Source: an uncultured Christensenellaceae bacterium (GTDB lineage Bacteria > Bacillota > Clostridia > Christensenellales > CAG-314). From it: DNA of 64,000 nt. A model generated the notes under the pieces. It made no database searches. It was not told the origin of the DNA and saw only the letters and a list, made by a program, of their open reading frames with translations. A program made the position numbers and the translations under genes. The number at the start of each line of letters is the position of its first letter. Position 1 is the stretch's first letter. Positions 30,184-38,976 of this stretch are shown piece by piece. The DNA lies in contig CAJUIZ010000005.1 in NCBI GenBank assembly GCA_910586625.1, forward strand, positions 1 to 64,000, read 5' to 3'.

Positions 30184-32393
30184 AACTTGTAATTGTCGAA
30201 TCTCCGGCAAAGGCAAAGACAATCGGAAAATATTTGGGCGAAGGCTACAAGGTAGACGCGTCCCGCGGTCATATTTGGGATCTGCCCGAGAAAACTATGG
30301 GCGTTGATTTTTCCAATCATTACGAACCGGAATTGGAAGCCCGTAAGCCTGAACAAAAAGAAACCATCGCGCGTTTGAAGCAGGAAGTCGCGAAAGCGGA
30401 GCAAGTGTATCTGGCAACCGACCCGGACCGCGAAGGAGAAGCGATATCATATCATTTGCAATGCGCGTTAAATCTCGACCCTAGCGAGAAAAACCGCATA
30501 ATGTTCAACGAAATTTCCAAAAAGGCTGTTAATTCGGCTATACAGAATCCTATGTACATTAACAAAGGATTAGTTGAAGCGCAGCAAGCGCGCAGAGTAT
30601 TGGACAGACTTGTAGGCTACACGCTTTCGCCAGTGCTGTGCAAAAAAATTCGAAATAAGCTTTCCGCTGGACGCGTGCAGTCGGCTGCTTTAAGAATTAT
30701 AGTGGACAGAGAAAAGGAAATTCAAGCCTTTAAGCCCGAAGAATTTTGGAGTGTTGCTGCCACACTTGAAAAACCGTCTAAAAAACCGCAATTCGTTGCG
30801 AATTTGACGGAAAAGGACGGAAAAAAACTCAAACTTCAAAATAAAGAACAATGCGACCAAGCGTTAGCCGTATTGAACGACGGAAAATACGTTGTTACAA
30901 ACGTTAAGATGTCTGTTACGCAAAGCAAGCCGCAGCCGCCGTTTACTACCAGTACAATGCAGCAGGATGCAGTTAATAAATTGAAAATGTCAAGCGCCGT
31001 CGCTATGTCCGTGGCGCAGCAGCTATACGAAGGTTTCGACATTGCGGGAATGGGACACGTAGCGCTGGTTACGTATATCCGTACCGATTCCGTACGGGTT
31101 TCCGACGATGCGGTTAAAAGCGCGCGCGATTTAATAGCGCAAAAATACGGTAAACAATATTTGCCGGACAAGCCTAACTTTTACGCTACCAAAAAACAGG
31201 CGCAAGACGCGCACGAAGCTATACGTCCTATAAATCTCGAAATCACTCCCGAATCCATTAAGGATAAAGTGCAGCGCAACCAATATCAGCTGTACAAACT
31301 GATTTATCAACGCTTTTTGGCGAGTCAGGCTGTAAACGCCATCCATAACAGCGTAAACGTCAGCGTTTCGTGCGGTGAGTACGGCTTGACGGCGACGGGT
31401 AAAACCTTGATTTTCGACGGCTATTTGGCAATTTACGGCGATAACAAGAGTAAGGAAACGCAGGATGGCGAAAACGCCGTTCTACCGCCGTTGGAGCAGG
31501 GCGACGTTGTAAAACTGATAAAGCTCAAGCACGAGCAGAAGTTTACAAAACCGCCCGCAAGATATACCGAAGCCAGCATTATCAAAACAATGGAAGAAAA
31601 GGGGATAGGCAGACCGAGCACTTACGCGGCTACGATGCAGACTCTTTACAAAAGAGAGTACGTAGATAAGGACGGCAAAACGCTTGTACCCAGTAATCTC
31701 GGTATGCAGGTTACTGATTATCTCGAACAGTACTTCGATCAAATAGTGGACGTTCAGTTTACTGCGGAAATGGAGGACAAATTGGACTCGATTGAAGATA
31801 ACGCCGAACCGTGGTACAACATTGTGGACAGCTTTTATCAGCCGCTTTTGCAGGAAGTTAAGACGGCTATGCGCGGAGAAAAAGTCGTTCTTCCCGACGA
31901 GATTTCCGACGAGATATGCGAAAAGTGCGGCTCGCCCATGATTATCAGAACGGGTAAGTACGGCAAATACTTTGCTTGCAGTAATTATCCCAATTGCTCC
32001 AATATACGAAGCTTAAAGGAAAAAACTCCGCCCAAGCTTACCGATATCGAATGCGAAATATGCGGAGCCAAAATGTTGGAACGCGAAGGACGTTACGGCA
32101 AATACTTGGCGTGCAGTAATTATCCCAACTGTAAAAATACCAAGCCTATAAACGAAGCTGTTGCCAAGTGTCCGAAATGCGGAAAGGATGTCGTAAAACG
32201 CTTTTCCAAGAAGGGTGCGTTGTTTTACGGCTGTACAGGCTATCCCGATTGCGACTTCGTGTCATGGGATATTCCCACAGGACAAACGTGTCCGAAATGC
32301 GGCGCGTATTTGGTATACAAAAAAAGCGGCGACAAAAGCGTTATTCGCTGTTCCGACAAGAATTGCGACTATGACGGCGGAGAGAAAAAGTGA
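30180..32393 (+). CDS. topA: DNA topoisomerase I
   Basis: A type IA topoisomerase that relaxes negative supercoils. 737 residues: Toprim domain at 1-120 with the acidic ATDPDREGEAIS near 80, active-site tyrosine in VTYIRTDS near 298, and four C-terminal cysteine zinc ribbons (about 578-735; CEKC/CSNYPNC, CEIC/CSNYPNC, CPKC/CTGYPDC, CPKC/CSDKNC). The second to fourth tyrosine-proline-containing fingers are characteristic of Clostridia. It overlaps dprA by 4 bp and trmFO by 4 bp. Confidence 0.98.
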   Translation: MKLVIVESPAKAKTIGKYLGEGYKVDASRGHIWDLPEKTMGVDFSNHYEPELEARKPEQKETIARLKQEVAKAEQVYLATDPDREGEAISYHLQCALNLDPSEKNRIMFNEISKKAVNSAIQNPMYINKGLVEAQQARRVLDRLVGYTLSPVLCKKIRNKLSAGRVQSAALRIIVDREKEIQAFKPEEFWSVAATLEKPSKKPQFVANLTEKDGKKLKLQNKEQCDQALAVLNDGKYVVTNVKMSVTQSKPQPPFTTSTMQQDAVNKLKMSSAVAMSVAQQLYEGFDIAGMGHVALVTYIRTDSVRVSDDAVKSARDLIAQKYGKQYLPDKPNFYATKKQAQDAHEAIRPINLEITPESIKDKVQRNQYQLYKLIYQRFLASQAVNAIHNSVNVSVSCGEYGLTATGKTLIFDGYLAIYGDNKSKETQDGENAVLPPLEQGDVVKLIKLKHEQKFTKPPARYTEASIIKTMEEKGIGRPSTYAATMQTLYKREYVDKDGKTLVPSNLGMQVTDYLEQYFDQIVDVQFTAEMEDKLDSIEDNAEPWYNIVDSFYQPLLQEVKTAMRGEKVVLPDEISDEICEKCGSPMIIRTGKYGKYFACSNYPNCSNIRSLKEKTPPKLTDIECEICGAKMLEREGRYGKYLACSNYPNCKNTKPINEAVAKCPKCGKDVVKRFSKKGALFYGCTGYPDCDFVSWDIPTGQTCPKCGAYLVYKKSGDKSVIRCSDKNCDYDGGEKK

Positions 32394-33691
32394 AGGTAAA
32401 AATAATCGGCGGCGGCTTCGCCGGAGCGGAAGCGGCGTACCAGCTGCTTAAACGCGGCGTTAACGTTACTCTTGTAGAGATGAAGCCGCTGAAAAAATCG
32501 CCGGCGCATAAGCTTGACACCTTATGCGAGGTCGTATGTTCCAATTCTTTCAAAAGCGACGACGTAGACACGTCGAGCGGATTGTTAAAGGCGGAAATGC
32601 GTTTATTGGACAGCTTCGTTCTGCGTATTGCCGAACAAACGAGAGTCCCTGCGGGAAACGCTTTGGCTGTCGACAGATACGCATTCTCACAATCGGTGAC
32701 CGACGCGTTGCTTGATTATACCAATTTCCGTCTTGTAAACGAAGTCGCGACCGATATCGACGCCGACGATTACGATTTTGTAATTGTCGCAACAGGTCCG
32801 CTTACGGACGAAATGTTGATACCGTCGCTGCAAAAGTTATTCGGAAAAGATTTTTTATACTTTTTCGACGCGGTTGCGCCAATAGTTACTGCGGACAGCA
32901 TAGACTACGAAAGCGCTTTTGCGGCATCGCGCTACGGCAAGGGGGAAGCCGATTATCTCAATTGTCCGATGAACAGGGACGAATACAAGAATTTTTACTC
33001 TAATCTTATTTCGGCGGAAACGGTGGAATTAAAGGACTTTGAAAATAACGTATTCGAAGGATGCATGCCGATAGAAGTTATGGCGAAGCGCGGCGCGGAC
33101 ACGATACGTTTCGGTCCGCTTAAACCCGTAGGGCTAAGAGACGAACGCAAAAACGATAAGCCGTACGCCGTACTGCAGCTTCGTAAAGAAAACGCTCAGG
33201 GTACGTTATACAATCTGGTGGGATTTCAAACGAACTTGAAGTTCGGCGAACAAAAAAGAGTCTTTTCGCTTATTCCCGCGCTTCGTAATGCCGAATTCGT
33301 CCGTTACGGAGTTATGCATCGCAATACGTACGTAAATGCGCCTTTATTTTTGAACAGGTATTTTCAGTTGAAAAGCAATCCGAAGATTTTCTTCTCGGGG
33401 CAAATTACGGGCGTAGAAGGGTATATGGAATCTGCATTGAGCGGACTTGTTTCCGCATTGCAGGGCTACCGTATATTCAGCGGAAAATTGCCAATAGACT
33501 TTTCCGAAAAAACAATGACGGGCGCGTTATGCAATCATGTCGCGACGGACTTCGGCGCATATTCGCCCATGAACAGCAATTTCGGAATACTTTCGCCGTT
33601 GACGGATAAAATTAAAGATAAATCGCAACGCAAAGCCGCTTATAGCAGGCGAGCTTTGGAAACAATGAGAGAAATACTCAGCAATATTTAG
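32390..33691 (+). CDS. trmFO: TrmFO, folate-dependent tRNA uracil-54 methyltransferase
   Basis: Makes ribothymidine at tRNA position 54 using methylenetetrahydrofolate and FAD, the Bacillota alternative to SAM-dependent TrmA. 433 residues. The FAD-binding IIGGGFAGAEAAYQL lies at 4-18, EMKPLKKSPAHK at 31-42, and the conserved YMESALSGL block near 346. The start is GTG 32390 inside the topA stop, with GGAG upstream. In B. subtilis xerC (codV) follows. It is absent here. Confidence 0.97.
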   Translation: MKVKIIGGGFAGAEAAYQLLKRGVNVTLVEMKPLKKSPAHKLDTLCEVVCSNSFKSDDVDTSSGLLKAEMRLLDSFVLRIAEQTRVPAGNALAVDRYAFSQSVTDALLDYTNFRLVNEVATDIDADDYDFVIVATGPLTDEMLIPSLQKLFGKDFLYFFDAVAPIVTADSIDYESAFAASRYGKGEADYLNCPMNRDEYKNFYSNLISAETVELKDFENNVFEGCMPIEVMAKRGADTIRFGPLKPVGLRDERKNDKPYAVLQLRKENAQGTLYNLVGFQTNLKFGEQKRVFSLIPALRNAEFVRYGVMHRNTYVNAPLFLNRYFQLKSNPKIFFSGQITGVEGYMESALSGLVSALQGYRIFSGKLPIDFSEKTMTGALCNHVATDFGAYSPMNSNFGILSPLTDKIKDKSQRKAAYSRRALETMREILSNI

Positions 33692-33702
33692 GAGAGATTA
33701 TT

Positions 33703-34254
33703 ATGTCGGAAGTTTTTGCAGATTCTATTAAAGGCACTACAATATGCGCCGTTAAGCGTAACGGCAAAATTGCCGTAGCAGGCGACGGGCAGGTTACCCA
33801 GGGACAAAACGTCATTATGAAAGGCAATGCCGTTAAAGTTAGACGTATTTACGACGGGAAAATCGTGACGGGTTTTGCCGGTTCGGTAGCCGACGCATTT
33901 ACCTTATCGGAAAAATTCGAAGAAATGCTTCAAAAATTCAGCGGAAACTTGCTGCGTTCGGCGGTGGAAGTCGCTCAATTGTGGCGTAGAGACAACGTTA
34001 TGCGCAAGCTTGAAGCAATGATGATAGTAGCGGATAAAGAAAATGTTTTCCTGCTGTCGGGCACCGGCGACGTTATCGAGCCGGACGACGGAGTGTGCGC
34101 AATAGGAAGCGGGGGCAATTACGCTCTGTCTGCGGCGAAAGCTTTATATCGTAATACCGACCTGTCCGCTAAAGAAATAGCGTGTAAATCGTTGGAAATA
34201 GCCAGCGAGATATGCGTGTTTACCAACGGACATATAACCGTAGAGGAGGCGTAA
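33703..34254 (+). CDS. hslV: HslV (ClpQ) protease subunit
   Basis: The proteasome-like dodecameric peptidase of the HslVU complex. 183 residues. The catalytic threonine is the first of TTICAVKRNG at residues 12-13, preceded by an 11-residue leader (MSEVFADSIKG) that would have to be removed. Most bacterial HslV proteins have only a few residues there. AGDGQVTQGQ, KVRRIYDGKIVTGFAGS and AIGSGGNYALSAA match the family. AGGAGA lies 8 bp before the ATG. hslU starts 1 bp after its stop. Confidence 0.96.
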   Translation: MSEVFADSIKGTTICAVKRNGKIAVAGDGQVTQGQNVIMKGNAVKVRRIYDGKIVTGFAGSVADAFTLSEKFEEMLQKFSGNLLRSAVEVAQLWRRDNVMRKLEAMMIVADKENVFLLSGTGDVIEPDDGVCAIGSGGNYALSAAKALYRNTDLSAKEIACKSLEIASEICVFTNGHITVEEA

Positions 34255-34255
34255 T

Positions 34256-35539
34256 ATGACACCCAAACAGATAGTTTCGGAACTTGACCGTTATATTATA
34301 GGACAATTTCAAGCAAAAAAAGCGGTTGCTATTGCGTTGCGCAACAGATATCGCCGCAGTAAGCTTACTGTGACGGACCGCGAAGAAATTACTCCCAAAA
34401 ATATTATTCTTAAAGGACCTACCGGCGTAGGTAAAACGGAAATAGCGCGCAGACTTGCGAAGCTTGTAAAGGCGCCGTTTTTGAAAGTGGAAGCCACAAA
34501 GTACACCGAAGTTGGCTACGTTGGACGCGATGTAGAAAGTATGATACGCGATTTGGTGGAAGTTTCTATACGCCTTGTAAAAGACGAGCGTTTTAAGGAA
34601 GTTGAAGCGCGCGCTTTTGAAAAGGCAGTCGATCGTCTTGCCGAAATAATGCTTAAAAAAGCGGAAGGACTTCCGGAAGGGATATCTAAAATAGACCTAA
34701 GAAACGAGTTGTCAAAACACAATTTGGATCAAATGCAGGTGGAAATATCCGTTGCGGATAATCCCAAGCCCGTCGAGCTTCAACCCGGCGCCGGCGAAAT
34801 AAACTTGGGAAGCATTTTCGGAGACATTCTGCCTAAAAAGACGAAAAAGCGTATCGTAACCGTTGCGGAAGCCTTGAAAATATTTGCAAGCGAAGAAAGC
34901 GAAAAGCTTATAGATCTTGACAGTGTGGAAACGGAAGCTGTGCATAGAGCGGAAAACGACGGTATTATTTTCATAGATGAAATGGACAAAATTGCGGGAA
35001 AATCTTCGCAAAACGGTCCCGACGTATCTCGCGAAGGCGTGCAGAGAGACATATTGCCCATAGTAGAAGGCTGTACTGTAAGCACTAAGTACGGAAACGT
35101 TAAAACCGATTATATTTTATTTATAGCAAGCGGCGCGTTTCACGTAAGCAAGGTGTCCGACCTTATTCCCGAGCTTCAAGGGCGGTTCCCCGTGCTTGTA
35201 GAGTTGGACAGTCTCGGTGTGAACGATTTTGTAAAAATATTGACCGTTCCCGCAAATGCTATAACAGATCAGTACAAGAAGCTGCTTGCTGTGGATAATA
35301 TCGATTTGCAGTTTACAGACGACGGTATACGCGAGATTGCAAACGTCGCGTTCGATCAGAATAATACTTTGGAAGACATAGGGGCAAGACGTTTGCAAAG
35401 TATAATGGAGCATATCGTAGAAGATATTTCTTACGATATCGACGAAGAAGGCGAGAAGAAAATTATAGTAATAGACAAAGCATACGTCGAAAATAACTTC
35501 CGAACCGAATCGAGAAATCTTAAAAAATACGTTTTATAG
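34256..35539 (+). CDS. hslU: HslU (ClpY) AAA+ unfoldase
   Basis: The ATPase that unfolds substrates and feeds them into HslV. 427 residues: MTPKQIVSELDRYIIGQ start, Walker A GPTGVGKTEIARRLA near 59, an inserted I domain (about 110-230), Walker B IIFIDEMDKIA near 240 and a C-terminal sensor-2 region ending RNLKKYVL, the conserved tail that docks into HslV. It is slightly shorter than the usual 440-467, with a compact I domain. codY, which follows in B. subtilis, is absent. Confidence 0.97.
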   Translation: MTPKQIVSELDRYIIGQFQAKKAVAIALRNRYRRSKLTVTDREEITPKNIILKGPTGVGKTEIARRLAKLVKAPFLKVEATKYTEVGYVGRDVESMIRDLVEVSIRLVKDERFKEVEARAFEKAVDRLAEIMLKKAEGLPEGISKIDLRNELSKHNLDQMQVEISVADNPKPVELQPGAGEINLGSIFGDILPKKTKKRIVTVAEALKIFASEESEKLIDLDSVETEAVHRAENDGIIFIDEMDKIAGKSSQNGPDVSREGVQRDILPIVEGCTVSTKYGNVKTDYILFIASGAFHVSKVSDLIPELQGRFPVLVELDSLGVNDFVKILTVPANAITDQYKKLLAVDNIDLQFTDDGIREIANVAFDQNNTLEDIGARRLQSIMEHIVEDISYDIDEEGEKKIIVIDKAYVENNFRTESRNLKKYVL

Positions 35540-35558
35540 TAACAGGAGATATACTACA

Positions 35559-37352
35559 ATGGCAGAAATGTTAAACGGTCTTAAACGTACGGATATGTGC
35601 GGTAACGTGACTGCGGAATACGTCGGACAAGAAATAACCGTTATGGGATGGGTGCACCGCAGGCGCGACTTAGGCGGATTGATTTTCCTTCAATTGCGCG
35701 ACAGAAGCGGTATTGTGCAGGTGGTTTTCGACACCGATGTGTGCGAGCGCGAATTGTTGGATAAGGCTTCGACTATCAAGCTGGAATACGTTGTTACCGT
35801 CGTAGGAAAAGTGCGCAGACGTATAGGCAACAATGTAAATCCAAATATGAAAACGGGAGAAATCGAAGTGGTTGCGGAAAAGTTGCAAATACTGTCCGAA
35901 GCGGATACCACGCCCTTTTCCGTAGGCGACGTAAACGCCAATGAAGCACTTCGTCTCAAATACCGTTATTTGGACCTTCGCAGAGAACAGCTGCAACATA
36001 ATATGATAGTGCGCGATAGCGTTTGCCGCATTATTCGTAATTATCTCGCCGATAACGGATTTATCGAAATAGAAACGCCTATGTTGGGCAAATCCACTCC
36101 CGAAGGCGCGCGCGATTACCTTGTTCCGAGCCGAGTACGTCCCGGTAGTTTTTACGCTCTGCCGCAGTCTCCGCAGCTGTATAAGCAATTACTTATGATA
36201 GGCGGTTTGGACAGATATTATCAGGTGGCGCGCTGTTTCCGCGATGAAGATTTGCGCGCAAACCGTCAGCCGGAGTTTACTCAGTTGGACCTTGAGATGA
36301 GCTTTGTCGATCAGGAAGAAGACGTTATGCAGCTTACCGAAGGTATGCTGCGCAAAATGTTTAAGGAAATACGCAATGTAGAGCTTCCCGAAAAGTTTGT
36401 CCGCATGCCGTGGACGGAATGTATGAATAGGTACGGTTCGGACAAGCCGGATCTCCGTTACGGTATGGAAATCCAAAATCTTGACGGTATAGCTGTGAAA
36501 AGTAAATTCGCAGTGTTTCAAAACGCCGTAAAAAACGGCGGTACTGTTCGCGCGATAGTATTGAAAGACGGCGCCGACAAGCTTTCCCGTAAGGAATTGG
36601 ACAAACTCGTCGAGTTCGTTAGAACTTACAAAGTCGGCGGTTTGGCTTGGTATGGTTTGGGTTCGGAAGGCGTAAAGTGCAGTTTTGCAAAAGCCGTAGA
36701 CGCAGGCGAACTCGATGAAATAAAACAATCTATCGGAATGGCGCAGGGCGATATCGCCTTGATTGTTGCCGACACAGATTGGCAGACAGCCGTGGTAGCT
36801 CTCGGCGCGTTACGCTGTCATTTGGCGGCCAAGTTCAATATGTACAAAGCGGGAGATTTTGCCTGCCTGTGGGTTGTTGATTTTCCGTTGTTCGAGTATT
36901 CCGAAGAACAAGGCAGATTCGTTGCTATGCATCATCCGTTTACCAGTCCTAAAAACGAGGACTTGCAGTATATGCTGACCGATCCCGCTCGCGTTCGCGC
37001 CAAGGCGTACGACGTTGTTATCAACGGCGATGAGATGGGCGGCGGAAGTATGCGTATTTATAACCGCGAAGTTCAGAAAACGATGTTTGAAGTATTGGGC
37101 TTCACCGACGAGCAAATAGCGGAAAAGTTTGGCTTTTTCGTAGACGCGTTCAAATACGGCACGCCTCCGCACGGCGGTCTGGCGCTTGGACTGGACAGAC
37201 TCGTAATGGTACTTACGGATACGACGAATATAAAGGATGTTATAGCCTTTCCCAAAATTCAGAATGCAAGCTGTCTTATGACGGAAGCTCCGTCGACTGT
37301 CGACGAAGCACAGTTGAGAGAACTTCGTATAAGGTGTGAAAGCGATGATTGA
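35559..37352 (+). CDS. aspS: Aspartyl-tRNA synthetase
   Basis: Charges tRNA-Asp (or also tRNA-Asn). 597 residues: an N-terminal OB anticodon-binding domain (GWVHRRRDLGGLIFLQLRDRSG near 31-52), class II core with motif 2 YYQVARCFRDEDLRANRQPEFTQ (about 219-241), a bacterial GAD insertion (about 300-420) and motif 3 GLALGLDRLVM near 540. GGAG lies about 11 bp before the ATG. No T-box leader is present in the 19 bp after hslU. Whether it also charges tRNA-Asn depends on a GatCAB system outside the window. Confidence 0.98.
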   Translation: MAEMLNGLKRTDMCGNVTAEYVGQEITVMGWVHRRRDLGGLIFLQLRDRSGIVQVVFDTDVCERELLDKASTIKLEYVVTVVGKVRRRIGNNVNPNMKTGEIEVVAEKLQILSEADTTPFSVGDVNANEALRLKYRYLDLRREQLQHNMIVRDSVCRIIRNYLADNGFIEIETPMLGKSTPEGARDYLVPSRVRPGSFYALPQSPQLYKQLLMIGGLDRYYQVARCFRDEDLRANRQPEFTQLDLEMSFVDQEEDVMQLTEGMLRKMFKEIRNVELPEKFVRMPWTECMNRYGSDKPDLRYGMEIQNLDGIAVKSKFAVFQNAVKNGGTVRAIVLKDGADKLSRKELDKLVEFVRTYKVGGLAWYGLGSEGVKCSFAKAVDAGELDEIKQSIGMAQGDIALIVADTDWQTAVVALGALRCHLAAKFNMYKAGDFACLWVVDFPLFEYSEEQGRFVAMHHPFTSPKNEDLQYMLTDPARVRAKAYDVVINGDEMGGGSMRIYNREVQKTMFEVLGFTDEQIAEKFGFFVDAFKYGTPPHGGLALGLDRLVMVLTDTTNIKDVIAFPKIQNASCLMTEAPSTVDEAQLRELRIRCESDD

Positions 37353-37827
37353 GCGCGGGCAAGTAGTAAAAATCAAGAGCGGATTTGCTCGGGTAAGAAT
37401 TGAGCGCCACTCTGCTTGCGGTTCATGCGGTAAGTGCGGAATGACGGAAAAGCAGAAACACGCTGATTTTTACGTTGAGAATACCCTGAGCGCCGCCGTA
37501 GGCGACGTTGTGGAGATAAATATTCCCGACGCCAACACTGCGGGTTTGGCATTCGTCGGATATATTTTGCCGCTTATACCCGCATTGATATTGTTCTTCG
37601 TGTCATTGGCTTGCAAGTGGCAGGTGTGGCTGTCTATACTGTTGTTTTTCGTCGGACTGACGCTCGGCTTTGCAGTTGTGGCGCTGATAGATAAGCTACG
37701 TAAACATAAATGGACGCAATCGCCTACCATGCAGAGTATAATTACCGTTTCTAACAGCGAAGAAAAAACTAAAACAGAAATTAATAATATATCTAATAAA
37801 GGAGAAAACGAAAATGAGCAAAATTAA
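37345..37827 (+). CDS. rseC: RseC/MucC-like membrane protein (SoxR-reducing system family)
   Basis: 160 residues. A cysteine-rich N-terminal motif, CGSCGKCG near 26, may hold an iron-sulfur cluster or redox thiols. It is followed by a beta domain, two transmembrane helices (about 66-88 and 92-114) and a polar tail. RseC homologues act in electron-transfer (Rnf/Rsx) related redox control in other bacteria. The role here is unknown. ATG 37345 gives the family start MIERGQVVKI and overlaps the aspS end by 8 bp. The thioredoxin gene begins inside its 3' end. Confidence 0.85.
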   Translation: MIERGQVVKIKSGFARVRIERHSACGSCGKCGMTEKQKHADFYVENTLSAAVGDVVEINIPDANTAGLAFVGYILPLIPALILFFVSLACKWQVWLSILLFFVGLTLGFAVVALIDKLRKHKWTQSPTMQSIITVSNSEEKTKTEINNISNKGENENEQN

Positions 37828-38125
37828 AGATGTAACTGAAAATTTTAACGAATTTATTTCAAATGGAGTTGCTGTCGTGGACTTTTGGGCAAATTGGTGC
37901 GGACCGTGCAGAATGCTTGCGCCCATTATCGACGACGTTGCAGATACCTTGTCGGACGTCAATTTCGGAAAGGTAGACGTAGATCAAGCGCAGGAGCTTG
38001 CGCGTAAGTATAACGTAATGTCTATTCCTAACGTTTGCATTTTCAAAAACGGTGAACTTGTAGACCGAGTTATAGGTTTGTGCGACGGAGACGAGCTTGC
38101 CGAAACGATTAAAAACTATCTATAA
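37814..38125 (+). CDS. trxA: Thioredoxin
   Basis: 103 residues with the active site FWANWCGPCRMLAPI near 25-39 and the cis-proline loop MSIPNVCIFKNGE near 73-85. A cytosolic disulfide reductase. It overlaps the rseC-like gene by 14 bp, with GGAGAA about 9 bp upstream inside that gene, so a cysteine-containing membrane protein and its possible reductant are co-expressed (inference). Confidence 0.97.
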   Translation: MSKIKDVTENFNEFISNGVAVVDFWANWCGPCRMLAPIIDDVADTLSDVNFGKVDVDQAQELARKYNVMSIPNVCIFKNGELVDRVIGLCDGDELAETIKNYL

Positions 38126-38354
38126 ACTTTGCAATTGTTTGACGACTGACGGCAAGTTTGCTTTATGAAACTGCATGCGCTGTTTCTTCCGTTGCAAATA
38201 GAAATATGCAAGGATGCCGAAATGTAGTTGGAAGTGCGGATATTGGATAATACAGAAAAGATTGTAAATGTCGATTCTTACGTTTCGGATGTTACAAGCA
38301 ATTCGTTAACGCCGAAGGGCTTCTGCCGAAATATAATTTCTTAGGTTTAATATA
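38126..38354 (+). other. Intergenic region with a possible broken small frame
   Basis: ATG 38165 opens a frame that stops at TAG 38225-38227 after 20 codons and would continue in the same frame for 38 more codons to 38344 (LEVRILDNTEKIVNVDS and onward). The combined 59-residue product looks protein-like but matches nothing I know. It may be a decayed gene. Nothing else is visible here. Confidence 0.25.
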
Positions 38355-38390
38355 AAGCTGCTTAAAACATTTGTTTTGAGCGGCTTTTTT
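38355..38390 (+). terminator. Terminator downstream of trxA
   Basis: A 15-bp stem with two wobble pairs (AAGCTGCTTAAAACA with TGTTTTGAGCGGCTT), a TT loop and a T run. It lies 230 bp past trxA. Confidence 0.8.
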
Positions 38391-38480
38391 GCAATAGCTT
38401 ATGCTTAAACGTATTGCAATCGCAGGTGATACGATTACTGTAACTTTTATGAGAAAAATCAATATTTTGCTTTAATTCGT

Positions 38481-38509
38481 TTGACTTATGTTTATAATTA
38501 TAGTAAACT
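38481..38509 (+). promoter_or_regulatory. Promoter of the Rrf2-NifS-NifU operon
   Basis: TTGACT (38481-38486) and TAAACT (38504-38509) with 17 bp between. The intergenic bases 38391-38480 show nothing else. Confidence 0.55.
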
Positions 38510-38526
38510 AATCCCAGTAATTTAGT
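38507..38526 (+). promoter_or_regulatory. Candidate Rrf2/IscR binding site
   Basis: An interrupted palindrome, ACTAAT (38507-38512) and TTTAGT (38521-38526), overlaps the -10 and start region directly ahead of the Rrf2 gene. Its position fits autorepression. Binding is inference. Confidence 0.35.
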
Positions 38527-38539
38527 AGGAATTGATTGT

Positions 38540-38944
38540 ATGAAAATGTCGTCGAAGGCAAGGTACGGACTGTACGTTGCGGTAGAGTTGGCTAAAAAAT
38601 TCGAGCGAGCGGAAGTGACTACGGTATCAGCTTTGGCGCAGGCTACCGGAGTAACGGAGAAGTATCTCGAGCAAATCGTCGCCTTAATGAAAAAAGCGGA
38701 TATAGTTTCGTCTACGCGCGGTGCTAACGGCGGCTATATGCTTACCGATTCTCCGAATAATATCACTGTGGGGCGTGTACTTAGGGCTGTGGAAGATAAT
38801 TTGGAAATAGTTGACTGCATACACAAGGGTTGCAAAAACAAATGTAATTGCGTTTCGCGCAATTTGTGGGCAAAGCTGTACGAGAATATAAATTCGTATC
38901 TGGACACGATATCCCTTAAGCATCTTGCCGAAGATAACATATAA
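38540..38944 (+). CDS. iscR: Rrf2-family regulator (IscR/CymR-like)
   Basis: 134 residues. An N-terminal winged helix (MSSKARYGLYVAVELAKK then VSALAQATGVTEKYLEQIV near 30-48) and a wing containing RGANGGYMLT near 62. Three cysteines at about 94-104 (CIHKGCKNKCNC) match the cluster-ligating Cys of IscR/NsrR proteins, although a fourth is present. Family members sense iron-sulfur clusters or cysteine status. It heads the nifS-nifU module and probably regulates it. Confidence 0.9.
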   Translation: MKMSSKARYGLYVAVELAKKFERAEVTTVSALAQATGVTEKYLEQIVALMKKADIVSSTRGANGGYMLTDSPNNITVGRVLRAVEDNLEIVDCIHKGCKNKCNCVSRNLWAKLYENINSYLDTISLKHLAEDNI

Positions 38945-38976
38945 TCGATTAGTATAAAGGAGATTTAAGCGATTTA

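Noticed and set aside
35540..35558. T-box or other riboswitch before aspS
   Set aside because: Only 19 bp separate hslU from aspS, too short for a T-box.
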